The notes below the pieces were generated by a model. The model made no database searches, was not told the DNA's origin, and saw only the letters and a program-made list of their open reading frames with translations. A stretch of 64,000 bases of DNA, from contig JAVVRP010000001.1 in NCBI GenBank assembly GCA_036654655.1, positions 144,295 through 208,294 on the forward strand. Direction: 5' to 3'. The position numbers and the translations under genes are program-made. The DNA comes from JAVVRP01 sp036654655. GTDB taxonomy: Bacteria > Bacillota > Clostridia > Christensenellales > UBA1242. Below, piece after piece: positions 32,226-41,832 of this stretch (position 1 is the stretch's first letter; each line of letters opens with the position of its first letter).

Positions 32226-33533
32226 TTATAAAATATATTTTTTTAAGTCATACTTTTTCTTTTCTTTTGAAAAAGCGTTTTGAACAAATTCTTTGTTAAT
32301 TTGCACTTTTAACATTGGATGCTGACCTGAGGCGTTGTAAGAAATATCTTCTAGCAATGCTTCCATAACTGTGTTTAAGCGTCTTGCTCCAATATTTTCA
32401 CTTGTTTCATTTTCCGCAAATGCCATCTCTGCAATTTCATCAATTGCATCATCTGTGAATTCAAGTTTAATGTTATCAACTTCAAGTAATTTTGCATATT
32501 GCATTGTAATTGCATTTTTGGGCTGTGTTAAAATTTTAACAAAATCTTGTTTTGACAAACAAGACAATTCCACCCTTATTGGAAATCTTCCTTGAAGTTC
32601 AGGAATCATATCTTCTATTTTTGAAACATGAAAAGCACCTGACGCAATAAATAAAATATAGTCTGTTTTTATATTTCCATATTTTGTTGAAACTGTTGAA
32701 CCCTCAATAATTGGCAAAATGTCCCTTTGAACACCTTCTCTTGAAACATCTGGACCGCTTGAAGAATTTTTGCCAACAACCTTGTCTATTTCATCAATAA
32801 AAACAATTCCTTCTTCTTCTGCACGTCTTATTGCTTCTGTGTTCACGCTGTCTTGATCAATTAATCTCTCTGCTTCTTCGATAATCATTAATTTGCGTGC
32901 ATCGCAAATTTTTAGTTTTTTCTTTTTATGTGTTCGGGGAATAAAACCTTGCAAAAAACCTGTTAAATTCATACCTTCCATTCCACTTATTTCCATTTCT
33001 TTTGGAGGTTCTGTTATGTCGATATCAACTGCCATGTTTTCAAATTTGCCTGCAAAATAATCTTCTTTAAGCAATTCCGCATTAATTTCAGGCAAGTTAT
33101 TTATTTTTGCTTCTTCATTTTTTACTTGTAACAATACTTTTATTATTCGATCATCCGCCATAATTTTTGCTTTTGATTCTACTTGATGCTCCTTTTCTTC
33201 CTTTACCAAGCGAATGGACACGCTTACAAGGTCCCTTATCATGCTTTCAACATCTCTTCCAACATATCCAACTTCTGTATATTTTGTGGCTTCTGCCTTA
33301 ACAAATGGCGCATTAACTAATTTTGCAAGGCGCCTTGCAATTTCAGTTTTTCCAACGCCTGTTGGGCCTTTCATTATAATGTTTTTTGGCGTTATTTCAT
33401 CTCTTAATTCTTTTGACAATTGGCTCCTGCGATAGCGATTTCTTAAAGCAATTGCAACAGCACGCTTTGCAGATTGTTGACCAATTATATATTTATCCAA
33501 CTGTTCAACAATTTCTTTTGGCGTCATTTCCAT
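32226..33533 (-). CDS. hslU: HslUV protease ATPase subunit HslU (ClpY)
   Basis: HslU is the AAA+ unfoldase that feeds proteins into HslV. Walker A GPTGVGKTE lies at about 56-64, Walker B FIDEIDK at about 250, and the family pore and arginine-finger regions (GAFHVSKIEDMIPELQGRFP) are intact. The C-terminal tail ends KYIL, like the hydrophobic ends that dock into HslV. Length is 435 aa with a normal I domain (about 110-235). It follows hslV by 10 nt. Confidence 0.97.
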   Translation of the reverse strand: MEMTPKEIVEQLDKYIIGQQSAKRAVAIALRNRYRRSQLSKELRDEITPKNIIMKGPTGVGKTEIARRLAKLVNAPFVKAEATKYTEVGYVGRDVESMIRDLVSVSIRLVKEEKEHQVESKAKIMADDRIIKVLLQVKNEEAKINNLPEINAELLKEDYFAGKFENMAVDIDITEPPKEMEISGMEGMNLTGFLQGFIPRTHKKKKLKICDARKLMIIEEAERLIDQDSVNTEAIRRAEEEGIVFIDEIDKVVGKNSSSGPDVSREGVQRDILPIIEGSTVSTKYGNIKTDYILFIASGAFHVSKIEDMIPELQGRFPIRVELSCLSKQDFVKILTQPKNAITMQYAKLLEVDNIKLEFTDDAIDEIAEMAFAENETSENIGARRLNTVMEALLEDISYNASGQHPMLKVQINKEFVQNAFSKEKKKYDLKKYIL

Positions 33534-33543
33534 AATATTCTCC

Positions 33544-34080
33544 TTAAATTTCTTCTATTGTCAAGTGACTATTTGTGAAAACACAAATTTCACTTGCAAT
33601 TTCAAGCGACTTTGTTGCAATTTCTTTTGCACTTAATTTTGTGTTTTGTGCAAGTGCTTTTGCCGCAGCAAGTGCATAACATCCTCCACTTCCAATTGCA
33701 CAAATATCATCTTGCGGTTCAATAACATCCCCTGTGCCAGAAAGAATTAGCATTTTTGACTCATCTGCAACAATCATCATTGCTTCAAGTTTTCTAAAAA
33801 CCTCGTTACTTCTCCATTGTTGAGCAAGTTCAACTGCACTTCTCATTAAATTACCTGCAAATTTGTTTAACATTTCTTCAAAACGTTCACATAAACTAAA
33901 TGCATCGGCAACACTTCCTGCAAAACCAACTATTACTTTGTTGTTAAAAATTCTTCTAACTTTTACTGCATTATTTTTAAAAATTATGCTTTGCGACATA
34001 GTAACTTGCCCATCTCCGGCAATTGCAGTTTTATTATTTCTTTTAACTGCACAAATTGTTGTGCCTTTAAGACTTTCCAT
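33544..34080 (-). CDS. hslV: ATP-dependent protease peptidase subunit HslV (ClpQ)
   Basis: HslV is the proteasome-beta-like threonine protease of the HslUV complex. The chain starts MESLKG before TTICAVKR, so a catalytic Thr should be exposed by processing or methionine removal. The IAGDGQVTM block and GSGGCYALAAAKAL are conserved, as is the C-terminal NSHLTIEEI. The 178-aa length is normal. Its start overlaps trmFO by 14 nt. Confidence 0.96.
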   Translation of the reverse strand: MESLKGTTICAVKRNNKTAIAGDGQVTMSQSIIFKNNAVKVRRIFNNKVIVGFAGSVADAFSLCERFEEMLNKFAGNLMRSAVELAQQWRSNEVFRKLEAMMIVADESKMLILSGTGDVIEPQDDICAIGSGGCYALAAAKALAQNTKLSAKEIATKSLEIASEICVFTNSHLTIEEI

Positions 34081-35392
34081 ATATTTTCTCCTTATATTGA
34101 TTTATTTTCTCTTTTGAACGCTCAAAAATTATTTGTTTGCGTTCATTTTTGTCACGGATTTGAGTTTCAAGCGGTTTTATTATACCATAATTTGCATTCA
34201 TTGGTTGAAAATTTACTGTTGAACTTTTTGATATATAGTCGAACATTGCACCCATCGCAGTTTCTGTTGATATTGGAATTAAACTTTTTTGCATGAGTTT
34301 TCTGTGCATGTTTATTGCAACATACAGCCCACTTGCAATGCTTTCTACATACCCTTCCACGCCTGATAACTGACCTGCAATGTAAATATTTTCATGCATA
34401 TTTAATTCACAAAAAATATTTAAACAAGATGGAGCATTAACATAAGAATTTCTATGCAAAACACCATATCTTATAAATTCCGCATTTTTTAAAGCAGGAA
34501 TTAAAGAAAAAATGCGTTTTTGCTCGGGAAATGTTAAATTTGTTTGAAATCCAACCATATTAAACATTTTGCCTTGTTCGTCTTCTTTTCTTAATTGCAG
34601 AACAGCATAAGGTCTTATTCCATTTTCATACAAACCAACAGGCTTCATCGGCCCAAATCTAAGAGAATTTAATCCTCTACCCGCCATAACTTCAACTGGC
34701 ATACAACCTTCAAAAACCTTTATTTTTTCAAGTTCTTCAAGTTTTGCAAGTTTTCCATTAATTAATTCTTTGTGAAATAAATTATATTCTTCCTTGGATA
34801 AAGGACAATTTAAATAATCTCCCGTGCCACCCTTATCATATCTGTTAGCCCAAAAAGCATAATTGAAATCAATTGTTTCTCCATCTATAATTGGAGCAAC
34901 CGCATCAAAAAAATAACAGTTATTTGTTCCAATTAACTTTTGAATATTTAAAAAAAGTTCGTCATCTGTTAATGGTCCAGTTGCAATTATTGTTGGCTCC
35001 GCTAAATTTATTTCTGTAATTTTTTTGTCTATAACTTTTATGTTTGGATGGTTAAATATTTTATCTGTAACCGCGCTAGAAAATTTATTTCGGTCCACAG
35101 CAAGCGCTCCGCCAGCAGGAACGGCACATTTTTTTGCAACTTCCAAAAGTTGGCACCCCAGCGTTTCTAATTCAAATTTTAAAAGCCCCCCGGCAGAAGT
35201 GTGTTCAACACTTTTTAAACTGTTGCTACAAACAAGTTCTGCAAAAGTGTTTAGTTTGTGCGCGGGTGATTTAAATTTTGGTTTCATTTCAAAAAGAAAA
35301 ACTGTGTGGCCTTTGTCTGCAAGGAACAACGCGGCTTCACAACCTGCAAGCCCCGCCCCAATCACATTAATTTTTTCTCCTGTTTTAAGCAT
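34067..35392 (-). CDS. trmFO: Methylenetetrahydrofolate--tRNA-(uracil-5-)-methyltransferase TrmFO
   Basis: TrmFO uses folate and FAD to make ribothymidine-54 in tRNA. Near the start lies the FAD-binding NVIGAGLAGCEAA motif, and later blocks include FEMKP, SAGGLLKFELETLGC and the C-terminal GQLSGVEGYVESIASGL. I chose the ATG at 35392 (441 aa), just before the FAD motif and overlapping topA by 8 nt with a GGA-type ribosome binding site. A frame from 35485 would lie wholly inside topA and adds non-homologous residues. The comM-dprA-topA-trmFO-hslVU order is a classic Firmicute block. Confidence 0.95.
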   Translation of the reverse strand: MLKTGEKINVIGAGLAGCEAALFLADKGHTVFLFEMKPKFKSPAHKLNTFAELVCSNSLKSVEHTSAGGLLKFELETLGCQLLEVAKKCAVPAGGALAVDRNKFSSAVTDKIFNHPNIKVIDKKITEINLAEPTIIATGPLTDDELFLNIQKLIGTNNCYFFDAVAPIIDGETIDFNYAFWANRYDKGGTGDYLNCPLSKEEYNLFHKELINGKLAKLEELEKIKVFEGCMPVEVMAGRGLNSLRFGPMKPVGLYENGIRPYAVLQLRKEDEQGKMFNMVGFQTNLTFPEQKRIFSLIPALKNAEFIRYGVLHRNSYVNAPSCLNIFCELNMHENIYIAGQLSGVEGYVESIASGLYVAINMHRKLMQKSLIPISTETAMGAMFDYISKSSTVNFQPMNANYGIIKPLETQIRDKNERKQIIFERSKEKINQYKEKIYGKS

Positions 35393-37442
35393 CTTTTCCA
35401 CATTTTCTGTTAGAGCAAAAAACTTTATCATTTTTTGTGACCATGTGTTCTCCACAAACTTTGCATTTTTCGCCTGTTGGGACATCCCAACTTAAAAATT
35501 TACACTCAGGATATCCCGAACACGAAAAGAAAAACTTTCCAGTTTTTGACTTTTTCATAAACATTGGCTTACCACATATTGGACATTTACCATATGTTTT
35601 TTTCTCAACATCATTTTTTATACTTTTAATATTTTTACACTTTGGATATGCTGAACATCCCAAAAACTTGCCATACTTGCTTTCTCTCAAAAACATTTTA
35701 GCACCACATTTTTCGCATACTTCATCTGTTTCTATTGGTTTTGCCTTTTCAACATAGCCACTATCTGCATTTTTTAACAATTCTTTAAACCCCCCATAAA
35801 AATTTGATATTAATTTCTGCCAATCTGATCCATCCTCGGCAACCATATCTAACTTTTCTTCCATTTCAGCAGTAAATTCAATGTTAATAATATCCTTAAA
35901 ATACTTTTGCAAAAATTCGTTAACTTTTAAGCCTAGTTCAGTTGGCACCAAAAATTTGCCGTCTTTTTCTAAATAATGTCTTGAACATAAAACAGCAACC
36001 GTTGGTGCAAAAGTTCCGGGGCGACCTATTCCATAATCTTCCATTGCCTTAACCAAACTTCCATCTGTGTATCTTAGTGGTGGCTTTGTAAATTTTTGTT
36101 CTGCCTTTAACTCTTTTAAACTTGTTACTTCACCCACAACTAATGGTGGAATTTTTGTGCTTTCTTCTTTTTCGTCTTCTGTCAACTTGTAAACCGCTGA
36201 AAAACCTGCAAATTCCAAGGTTTTTCCCGTTGCCCTAAATCCAAATTTTTGTATGTCAAAATCAACAATAACATTATTAAAAATTGCTTCTGTCATCTGG
36301 CTTGCCAAAAATCTTTCGTATATTAATTTATACAATCTATAATTGTCATTAGAAATCGATGCTTTAACCATTTCTGGTGTTATGTCAAGATTAATTGGCC
36401 TTATTGCTTCATGGGCGTCTTGTGCAGTTTTTTTGCTTGCATATATATTAGTTTTTTCTGGCACATAATCTTTTCCATACTTTGAAGAAATAAATTCGCG
36501 TGCTGCTTTTTGAGCATCTTCGGAAACACGTGTTGAGTCCGTTCTAATGTAAGTTATAAGAGCAATTTTACCTTCACCCGGGACTTCCACGCCCTCATAT
36601 AATTGTTGTGCAGATAAACTTGTTCTAGCAAGCACCATCCCCAATTTTGACATTGCTTCTTGTTGCATTGTGCTGGTTATAAATGGTGCAGATGCGTGTT
36701 GTTTTGTTTTTGTTTTTTTAATTGATGACACAATAAAATCATTGTTTTTTGCAGTTAAAATTACTTCATCTGCTTTTTCTTTATTTGTGACTTTAAGTTT
36801 TTTACCGCTTTCTGAAAGTAAATTTGCTTTAAAAATTAACTTGTTATCTTTTTTTTGGAGTTCCGCCCAAATATTCCAATATTCTTCGGGTTTAAATTCC
36901 AAAATTTCTTTTTCGCGAATGGCAACAATAAGTAACGATGCTGATTGAACTCTACCCGCTGAAAGATTTTTTGCAATTTTTCTGTTTAATATTGGGGAAA
37001 CTTTGTATCCAACCAGCCTGTCTAGCACACGTCTGGCTTGCTGTGAATTAACTAAATTCATATTTATTTTTCTGGGAACTAAAAGTGCTTTTTGCACAGC
37101 GCTTTTAGAAATTTCATTAAATTCAATTCTTACTGGCTTATCTTCTGGGATACCCAAGCAATAAGCAATATGCCAAGAAATTGCTTCTCCTTCTCTATCT
37201 GGGTCAGTTGCCAAAAACACTTCTTCCGCCTTAGAGGCTTTTTGTTTAAGCGCAGAAACAACCATTTTTTTGTCTGGCATTATTTGATAAGTTGGCTCAA
37301 ATTTGTTGGATATATTTACTCCCAATTCTTTTTGTGGCAAATCTCTAACATGCCCTTTTGAAGGCATAACCTCATATCCTTCTCCCAGATATTTTTTTAA
37401 TGCTTCACTTTTTCCGGGGCTCTCTATAATTACAAGTTTCAT
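35385..37442 (-). CDS. topA: DNA topoisomerase I
   Basis: Type IA topoisomerase that relaxes negative supercoils. The Toprim domain has IIESPGKSEALKKYL and the ATDPDREGEAISWH acidic block. The active-site Tyr is in ALITYIRTDSTRVSE (about residue 295). Three C-terminal zinc ribbons follow (CEKCGAKMF, CPICGKPMFM and CKVCGEHMV, each with a second Cys pair), within about residues 575-685. The 685-aa length is normal. It follows dprA by 10 nt. Confidence 0.97.
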   Translation of the reverse strand: MKLVIIESPGKSEALKKYLGEGYEVMPSKGHVRDLPQKELGVNISNKFEPTYQIMPDKKMVVSALKQKASKAEEVFLATDPDREGEAISWHIAYCLGIPEDKPVRIEFNEISKSAVQKALLVPRKINMNLVNSQQARRVLDRLVGYKVSPILNRKIAKNLSAGRVQSASLLIVAIREKEILEFKPEEYWNIWAELQKKDNKLIFKANLLSESGKKLKVTNKEKADEVILTAKNNDFIVSSIKKTKTKQHASAPFITSTMQQEAMSKLGMVLARTSLSAQQLYEGVEVPGEGKIALITYIRTDSTRVSEDAQKAAREFISSKYGKDYVPEKTNIYASKKTAQDAHEAIRPINLDITPEMVKASISNDNYRLYKLIYERFLASQMTEAIFNNVIVDFDIQKFGFRATGKTLEFAGFSAVYKLTEDEKEESTKIPPLVVGEVTSLKELKAEQKFTKPPLRYTDGSLVKAMEDYGIGRPGTFAPTVAVLCSRHYLEKDGKFLVPTELGLKVNEFLQKYFKDIINIEFTAEMEEKLDMVAEDGSDWQKLISNFYGGFKELLKNADSGYVEKAKPIETDEVCEKCGAKMFLRESKYGKFLGCSAYPKCKNIKSIKNDVEKKTYGKCPICGKPMFMKKSKTGKFFFSCSGYPECKFLSWDVPTGEKCKVCGEHMVTKNDKVFCSNRKCGKDA

Positions 37443-37452
37443 TTTTTCTCCA

Positions 37453-38538
37453 TTATAAGCAATAATAGTTTGATGGTAACTTTTTTATTATTCCATTTAT
37501 TTGCATTGTTGTCAAATATGTCGAAAGTGTTGGGGTGTCTATTTTTGCTCTTTGTTTTATCTCATCAAAGTGTAAATCACCATCACTCAAAATGTCAAGT
37601 ATTATCTTCTGAATTCCATTAACAGATTTTTTATTTTCTTTTACAACGTCTTTTGCAGTTATTCCAAATTCATTTAAAATGTCCAAATATTCTGTTACAC
37701 ATGCGCATTGCGCAGATTTTATAATTCTGTTTGTGCCAACGCTTTTGGGGCTTGTTATGTTACCAGGGACAGCAAAAACATCCTTACCAAGGTCTAATGC
37801 AAACTCTTTTGTGTGAAGCGCTCCGCTCTTTTCGCCTGCTTCTGTAATTAAAACACCATCACTAAGCCCTGCTATAATTCTGTTTCTGTTTGGAAAATTA
37901 TATAACGTTGAACCCATGCTTGGACGATATTCGCTAACAAGCAACCCTAAATTTTCAATTTTTTTTGCAAGATTAATATTATTTGGCGGATAAATTTTAT
38001 TAAATCCAGAACCTAAAACCGCAATAGTTTTACCATTTGCTGTAAGTGCTGTTTCATGTGAAATTTTGTCTACTCCATCAGCCAAACCACTAACAATAAC
38101 AAGCCCGTTTTCTGCAAGACCCCTTGCAAATTTTGCTGTTACATCTCTTCCATACATTGTTGGCATTCTTGCACCAACAATGGCAATTCCACGTTTTTCA
38201 AGCAAAGAAATATCTCCCTTACAAAACAGCACCATGGGAGGATTTTCTAGTTGTAATAATTTTTTTGGATAATTTTCACTATTAATTGTTATACATTGTA
38301 CGCCAGACATTTCAAGATTGTTGCAATAATTTTGTATAAAAGTTTTATCTAACAAATTAAGTATTTCGTTATAATGCTCAACACCTATAATTTTGCAAAC
38401 TTCTATTTTATGATTAGCAAAAAGAAGTAATAAATTTTTTGGTTTTTCAAAAAGTTCTATAATTTGCCTTGTTTTTTTTGCATTTAAAAAATCAAAGTTT
38501 GTTAAAAATATTAAAACTTGTTCATCTTCATTCCACAT
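37453..38538 (-). CDS. dprA: DNA processing protein DprA (Smf)
   Basis: DprA binds incoming single-stranded DNA during transformation and loads RecA. The Rossmann-like core holds IVGARMPTMYG, SGLADGVDKISH, GSGFNKIYPPNN and the FPNRNRIIAGLSDGVLI block, and a C-terminal winged helix follows (about 295-360). An N-terminal helical domain (about 1-85) precedes the core. I place the start at ATG 38538, 2 nt after comM; a TTG four codons upstream is also possible. DprA occurs in many bacteria without known competence, so transformability is not implied. Confidence 0.93.
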   Translation of the reverse strand: MWNEDEQVLIFLTNFDFLNAKKTRQIIELFEKPKNLLLLFANHKIEVCKIIGVEHYNEILNLLDKTFIQNYCNNLEMSGVQCITINSENYPKKLLQLENPPMVLFCKGDISLLEKRGIAIVGARMPTMYGRDVTAKFARGLAENGLVIVSGLADGVDKISHETALTANGKTIAVLGSGFNKIYPPNNINLAKKIENLGLLVSEYRPSMGSTLYNFPNRNRIIAGLSDGVLITEAGEKSGALHTKEFALDLGKDVFAVPGNITSPKSVGTNRIIKSAQCACVTEYLDILNEFGITAKDVVKENKKSVNGIQKIILDILSDGDLHFDEIKQRAKIDTPTLSTYLTTMQINGIIKKLPSNYYCL

Positions 38539-38540
38539 TT

Positions 38541-40076
38541 TCACGTCCAATATTTGTTATCCATAGACCGATATTGAATTGCTTCGGAAATATGTTTAAC
38601 TAAAACATTTTCACTGTTATCTAAATCCGCAATCGTTCTGGCAACTTTTAAAATTCTATCATGCGCTCTTGCACTTAAATTAAGTTTTTCAAACGCAAGT
38701 TTAAGTAATTCTTTTCCTTCCTCATCTAAATTGCAAAATTGCTTTCTTTGCATTGGTGACATTTTTGCATTAAAAAATGTTTTGGAGTTTTTAAATCTTT
38801 CTAGTTGTTTTTCTCTTGCAATATCAACTCTACTTTTTATAACTTGTGAATTTTCGGTGTCTTCTTCGTTATTAAGGTCGTCATAAGTTACATTGTCAAC
38901 TTCAATATGCAAGTCTATTCTATCCATAAGTGGTCCACTAAGTTTGCTTAGATATTTGTGTATTTGCCCTGCCGAACAATTACACTCCCCAGTTTTTGAG
39001 CCATAATTTCCGCAAGGGCACGGGTTCATGCTTGCAATCATAATAAATGAAGACGGATAAGAAACAGTTTGCATTGCTCTCGCAACAGTTATTTTGCCAT
39101 CTTCTAGTGGTTGTCTTAGTGCTTCTAGCATAGTCCTTGGATATTCTGGAAGTTCATCCAAAAACAAAACTCCATTATGCGCAAGGCTTACTTCTCCTGG
39201 CTTGCTTAATCTGCCTCCGCCACTCATTGCCACTGCTGATGCTGTGTGATGTGGAGTTCTGAAAGGACGCTTTAAAACAATCCCGTCTTCTGGATCCAAC
39301 TCACCTGCAACGCTATGTATTTTTGTTGCTTCAAGCGCTTCTTCAAATGTCATATCAGGAAGAATTGTTGGAAAACACTTTGCAAGCATTGTTTTGCCAC
39401 TTCCGGGTGGGCCTATTAATAAAATATTGTGCCCACCAGCAGCGGCAATTTCAAGTGCACGCTTTGCAAAACTTTGCCCCTTAACAAATTTCATATCCAA
39501 CCCAACGCCTTTGTTATGCTGTTGTAACACTGTAAAATTTGTAGGTTTTAAGGGGTCAATAATTTTTGTGCCACAAAAAAAATCAAAAACATCTCTTAAC
39601 AAACTTACACTTATTATCTCAACGTTATCAATAAAACTTGCTTCTTTTTCATTGCCCTTTGGAATTACAAATTTTGTAAAACCTTTTGATCGTGCAGAAA
39701 TAATAATTGGCAATATTCCCTGAATTGGACGCACAGATCCATCAAGGCCCAACTCCCCTAGAATTACATAATCTTTCACTTTTTGTGCTGGCATTATTTC
39801 AATAGCAGTAATAATTGCAACGGCAATTGCAACATCATATATTGGCCTTTCTTTTTTTTGATCCGCCGGTGCCAAATTAATTGTTATTTTATTTACTGGA
39901 TATTCAAATCCGCTGTTTTTTATTGCCGATTTAACACGTTCCTTGCTTTCTTTTATGGAAGTGTCTGCCAGCCCAACAAGGTCAAAAGAAGGAAGTCCGC
40001 CTGAAATATCAATTTCAACGCTAACGGGATAACCCTCTATGCCAGTTAGACCAAAACTTAAAAGTTTTGAAAGCAT
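38541..40076 (-). CDS. comM: ComM/YifB-family AAA+ ATPase (Mg chelatase-like)
   Basis: ComM-like AAA+ proteins act as helicases promoting branch migration during natural transformation in Gram-negatives; in Firmicutes the function is less clear. The N-terminal Lon-like domain (about 20-160) has VEIDISGGLPSFDLVGLAD. Walker A GPPGSGKTML is near residue 220, with the SVAGEL and FLDELPEYPR (Walker B) blocks and a C-terminal SARAHDRILKVARTIADL. I chose the ATG at 40076 (511 aa), which has AAGGAG before it; an upstream in-frame start at 40115 has no ribosome binding site. It leads a seven-gene operon. Confidence 0.94.
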   Translation of the reverse strand: MLSKLLSFGLTGIEGYPVSVEIDISGGLPSFDLVGLADTSIKESKERVKSAIKNSGFEYPVNKITINLAPADQKKERPIYDVAIAVAIITAIEIMPAQKVKDYVILGELGLDGSVRPIQGILPIIISARSKGFTKFVIPKGNEKEASFIDNVEIISVSLLRDVFDFFCGTKIIDPLKPTNFTVLQQHNKGVGLDMKFVKGQSFAKRALEIAAAGGHNILLIGPPGSGKTMLAKCFPTILPDMTFEEALEATKIHSVAGELDPEDGIVLKRPFRTPHHTASAVAMSGGGRLSKPGEVSLAHNGVLFLDELPEYPRTMLEALRQPLEDGKITVARAMQTVSYPSSFIMIASMNPCPCGNYGSKTGECNCSAGQIHKYLSKLSGPLMDRIDLHIEVDNVTYDDLNNEEDTENSQVIKSRVDIAREKQLERFKNSKTFFNAKMSPMQRKQFCNLDEEGKELLKLAFEKLNLSARAHDRILKVARTIADLDNSENVLVKHISEAIQYRSMDNKYWT

Positions 40077-40095
40077 TTTTTCTCCTTGATTTTGT

Positions 40096-40124
40096 ATTAT
40101 ATCAAAATGCAACATTTATTGCAA
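40096..40124 (-). promoter_or_regulatory. comM operon promoter
   Basis: TTGCAA, a 17-nt spacer and TATAAT with an extended TG element on the minus strand, 19 nt before the comM ATG. Confidence 0.8.
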
Positions 40125-40141
40125 ACAAATGTACATTATAC

Positions 40142-40174
40142 AAAAAAGTGCAATTTGTAAATTGCACTTTTTTT
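40142..40174 (-). terminator. Intrinsic terminator after rplS
   Basis: AAAGTGCAATTT and AAATTGCACTTT form a perfect 12-bp stem with a 2-nt gap (40145-40170), with U-runs on both strands, so it may work both ways. It touches the rplS stop. Confidence 0.9.
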
Positions 40175-40520
40175 AAATTCTGTCGGCTGATTTAATTTTT
40201 GACGCTTTGCCAGTTAATTCTCTAACATAATAAAGTTTTGCTCTGCGTGGCTTACCTTTCCTAACAACTTCCACGTGATCAATAAGTGGTGAATGGACTG
40301 GAAATGTTCTTTCTACTCCAATTCCAAAAGACATTCTTCTAACAGTGAATGTTTCTCTAACGCTTCCGTTTTTCTTTGCAATCACAACGCCTTCAAATGC
40401 TTGTAACCTTTGTTTTTCACCTTCTTTGATTTTGTAAAAAACTTTAACGGTATCTCCAACAGTAACGTCAGGAGCATTTTTTACTTGGTTTTCATTTTCT
40501 ATAATATCAATAATATTCAC
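40173..40520 (-). CDS. rplS: 50S ribosomal protein L19
   Basis: L19 sits at the 30S-50S interface. The 115-aa protein has the usual VGDTVKVFYKIKEGEKQR opening, FEGVVIAKKNGSVRETFTVRR and the RRAKLYYVRELTGKASKI end. A strong AAGGAGG precedes its GTG/ATG start region. In most Firmicutes it directly follows trmD. Here rbgA and yraN intervene, and it has its own promoter and a leader of about 65 nt. Confidence 0.97.
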   Translation of the reverse strand: MNIIDIIENENQVKNAPDVTVGDTVKVFYKIKEGEKQRLQAFEGVVIAKKNGSVRETFTVRRMSFGIGVERTFPVHSPLIDHVEVVRKGKPRRAKLYYVRELTGKASKIKSADRI

Positions 40521-40583
40521 GACTTTTCCTCCTTACAACATGGCGTTCATGACCGTAATAAAGACAGCGGACCGCCCGAAGCC
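40521..40583 (-). ncRNA. rplS 5' leader, possible L19 regulatory RNA
   Basis: About 63 nt of GC-richer sequence (GGGCGG, TCCGC, GGTCATGAACGCC and similar) lies between the predicted transcription start and the rplS ribosome binding site. It stands out from the AT-rich surroundings and can fold, for example GGCG with CGCC. L19 leaders have been described in Firmicutes; I cannot test the match, so the class is inferred. Confidence 0.4.
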
Positions 40584-40589
40584 AATAAC

Positions 40590-40618
40590 AATTTAACATA
40601 TACTTCAAATTTTTGCAA
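40590..40618 (-). promoter_or_regulatory. rplS promoter
   Basis: TTGCAA, a 17-nt spacer and TAAATT on the minus strand, between yraN and the rplS leader. Confidence 0.65.
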
Positions 40619-40650
40619 GTGTTTTTTTAATTTAATTTTTATATTTGGTT

Positions 40651-40989
40651 TTAAAATGCATTTTTTATGTGGTTTATTTCTTTGCCCAAAATTTCTATAA
40701 CGTCAAAACGAACTAACGCATTTAACGCACCAATTTTTTTTAAATATAATTCCGCAATTCGGCGTATTTTTTTTTGCTTGGCATAAGTTACTGCTTCACA
40801 AGGACGGCCAAATTTATCCGACGTCCTACATTTAACTTCCACAAAAACAAGATATTTTTTGTCAACGGCAATTATGTCAATTTCACCTATTACACACTTA
40901 AAATTCATTTGAATAATTTCAAATTCATTTTTAATCAAGTATTTTTGCGCTATCTTTTCGCCATAAGTTCCAAATTCATTTTTAAACAT
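40651..40989 (-). CDS. yraN: UPF0102/YraN-family endonuclease-like protein
   Basis: YraN proteins have a restriction-endonuclease-like fold with no settled function. This 112-aa member has GTYGEKIAQKYL at the start, GEIDIIAVDK with the D and the following FVEVKCRT (the D-x-n-ExK site), and RFDVIEI near the end. The length is normal. It follows rbgA by 18 nt, at the end of the ylxM-ffh operon, a common Firmicute location. Confidence 0.9.
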   Translation of the reverse strand: MFKNEFGTYGEKIAQKYLIKNEFEIIQMNFKCVIGEIDIIAVDKKYLVFVEVKCRTSDKFGRPCEAVTYAKQKKIRRIAELYLKKIGALNALVRFDVIEILGKEINHIKNAF

Positions 40990-41007
40990 TTATCTCCTTT
41001 ATAAAAA

Positions 41008-41832
41008 TTAAAGTTGATCTAATGTAATCTTCCCAAATTTACCCTTACGAAAATCATCTAAAATGCATTTTGCACTTCGGTTGTAATCTAATTCATTTTT
41101 TGATAATAAAAAATGCCTTGCAAGTGTGATTTCTTCAAAAATATCTAGTTGTGTTTTATTTTCCGTTTTTATTTTATATCTTTGAGAAATTACATTTGGA
41201 TATAATTTATTAATCACTTTTATAAATTCCAAAGCGACCTCTGTTTCATCCAAAACTTCTGCTTTAATGCTTCCAATAAATGCCAAGTTTTTTGCAACTT
41301 CTTCATCTTCCAAATTTTGCCATAGCGTGCCGGGCGTGTCAAGAAGTTCTATGTTAGATGCAATTTTAAGCATTTGTTTGCCCTTTGTTACTCCCGGGCG
41401 ATCTCCGGTTACAGTTTTTGCCTTACCAGCCAAATTGTTGATTAATGTGCTTTTTCCACAATTTGGGACACCAACTACCATTGCTCTAATTCCAATTTGC
41501 AACCCTTTACGCAAAAACTTTTCTCTTCTTTTTGAATAATAATTTTTGAGTTCGGAAATAAGTTTTTTTCCAGCACCAGAAAAAGTACAATCAAAAGTGA
41601 TTGCATCAAGTTTTTTTTGCCACAATGCCGTTTGAAAATCATCTGCAAGATCAATTTTTGAAAGTACATAAATAATTTGTTTGTTTGCAAACAATCTGTT
41701 AAATTCGGGGCTTATGCAAGATTTTGGAGCACGTGCATCAAGGACATAAACAATTGCATCTACAATTGCCAATTCTTTTTCCATCATACGCAACGCTTTT
41801 GTCATATGTCCCGGAAACCAATTAATTTTCAT
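41008..41832 (-). CDS. rbgA: Ribosome biogenesis GTPase RbgA (YlqF)
   Basis: RbgA helps finish the 50S subunit. It is a circularly permuted GTPase: G4 SKIDLADD (about 57) comes before G1 GVPNCGKSTL (about 117) and G3 LDTPGT (about 164). The family start INWFPGHMTKALRMM and the VDAIVYVLDARAP block are present. The C-terminal domain (about 175-274) is helical. It overlaps trmD by 11 nt. Confidence 0.96.
   Translation of the reverse strand: MKINWFPGHMTKALRMMEKELAIVDAIVYVLDARAPKSCISPEFNRLFANKQIIYVLSKIDLADDFQTALWQKKLDAITFDCTFSGAGKKLISELKNYYSKRREKFLRKGLQIGIRAMVVGVPNCGKSTLINNLAGKAKTVTGDRPGVTKGKQMLKIASNIELLDTPGTLWQNLEDEEVAKNLAFIGSIKAEVLDETEVALEFIKVINKLYPNVISQRYKIKTENKTQLDIFEEITLARHFLLSKNELDYNRSAKCILDDFRKGKFGKITLDQL

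Noticed and set aside
35393..35485. Longer trmFO start within topA
   Set aside because: The extra residues come from the topA zinc-ribbon region in another frame; the FAD-binding motif follows directly after the ATG at 35392.
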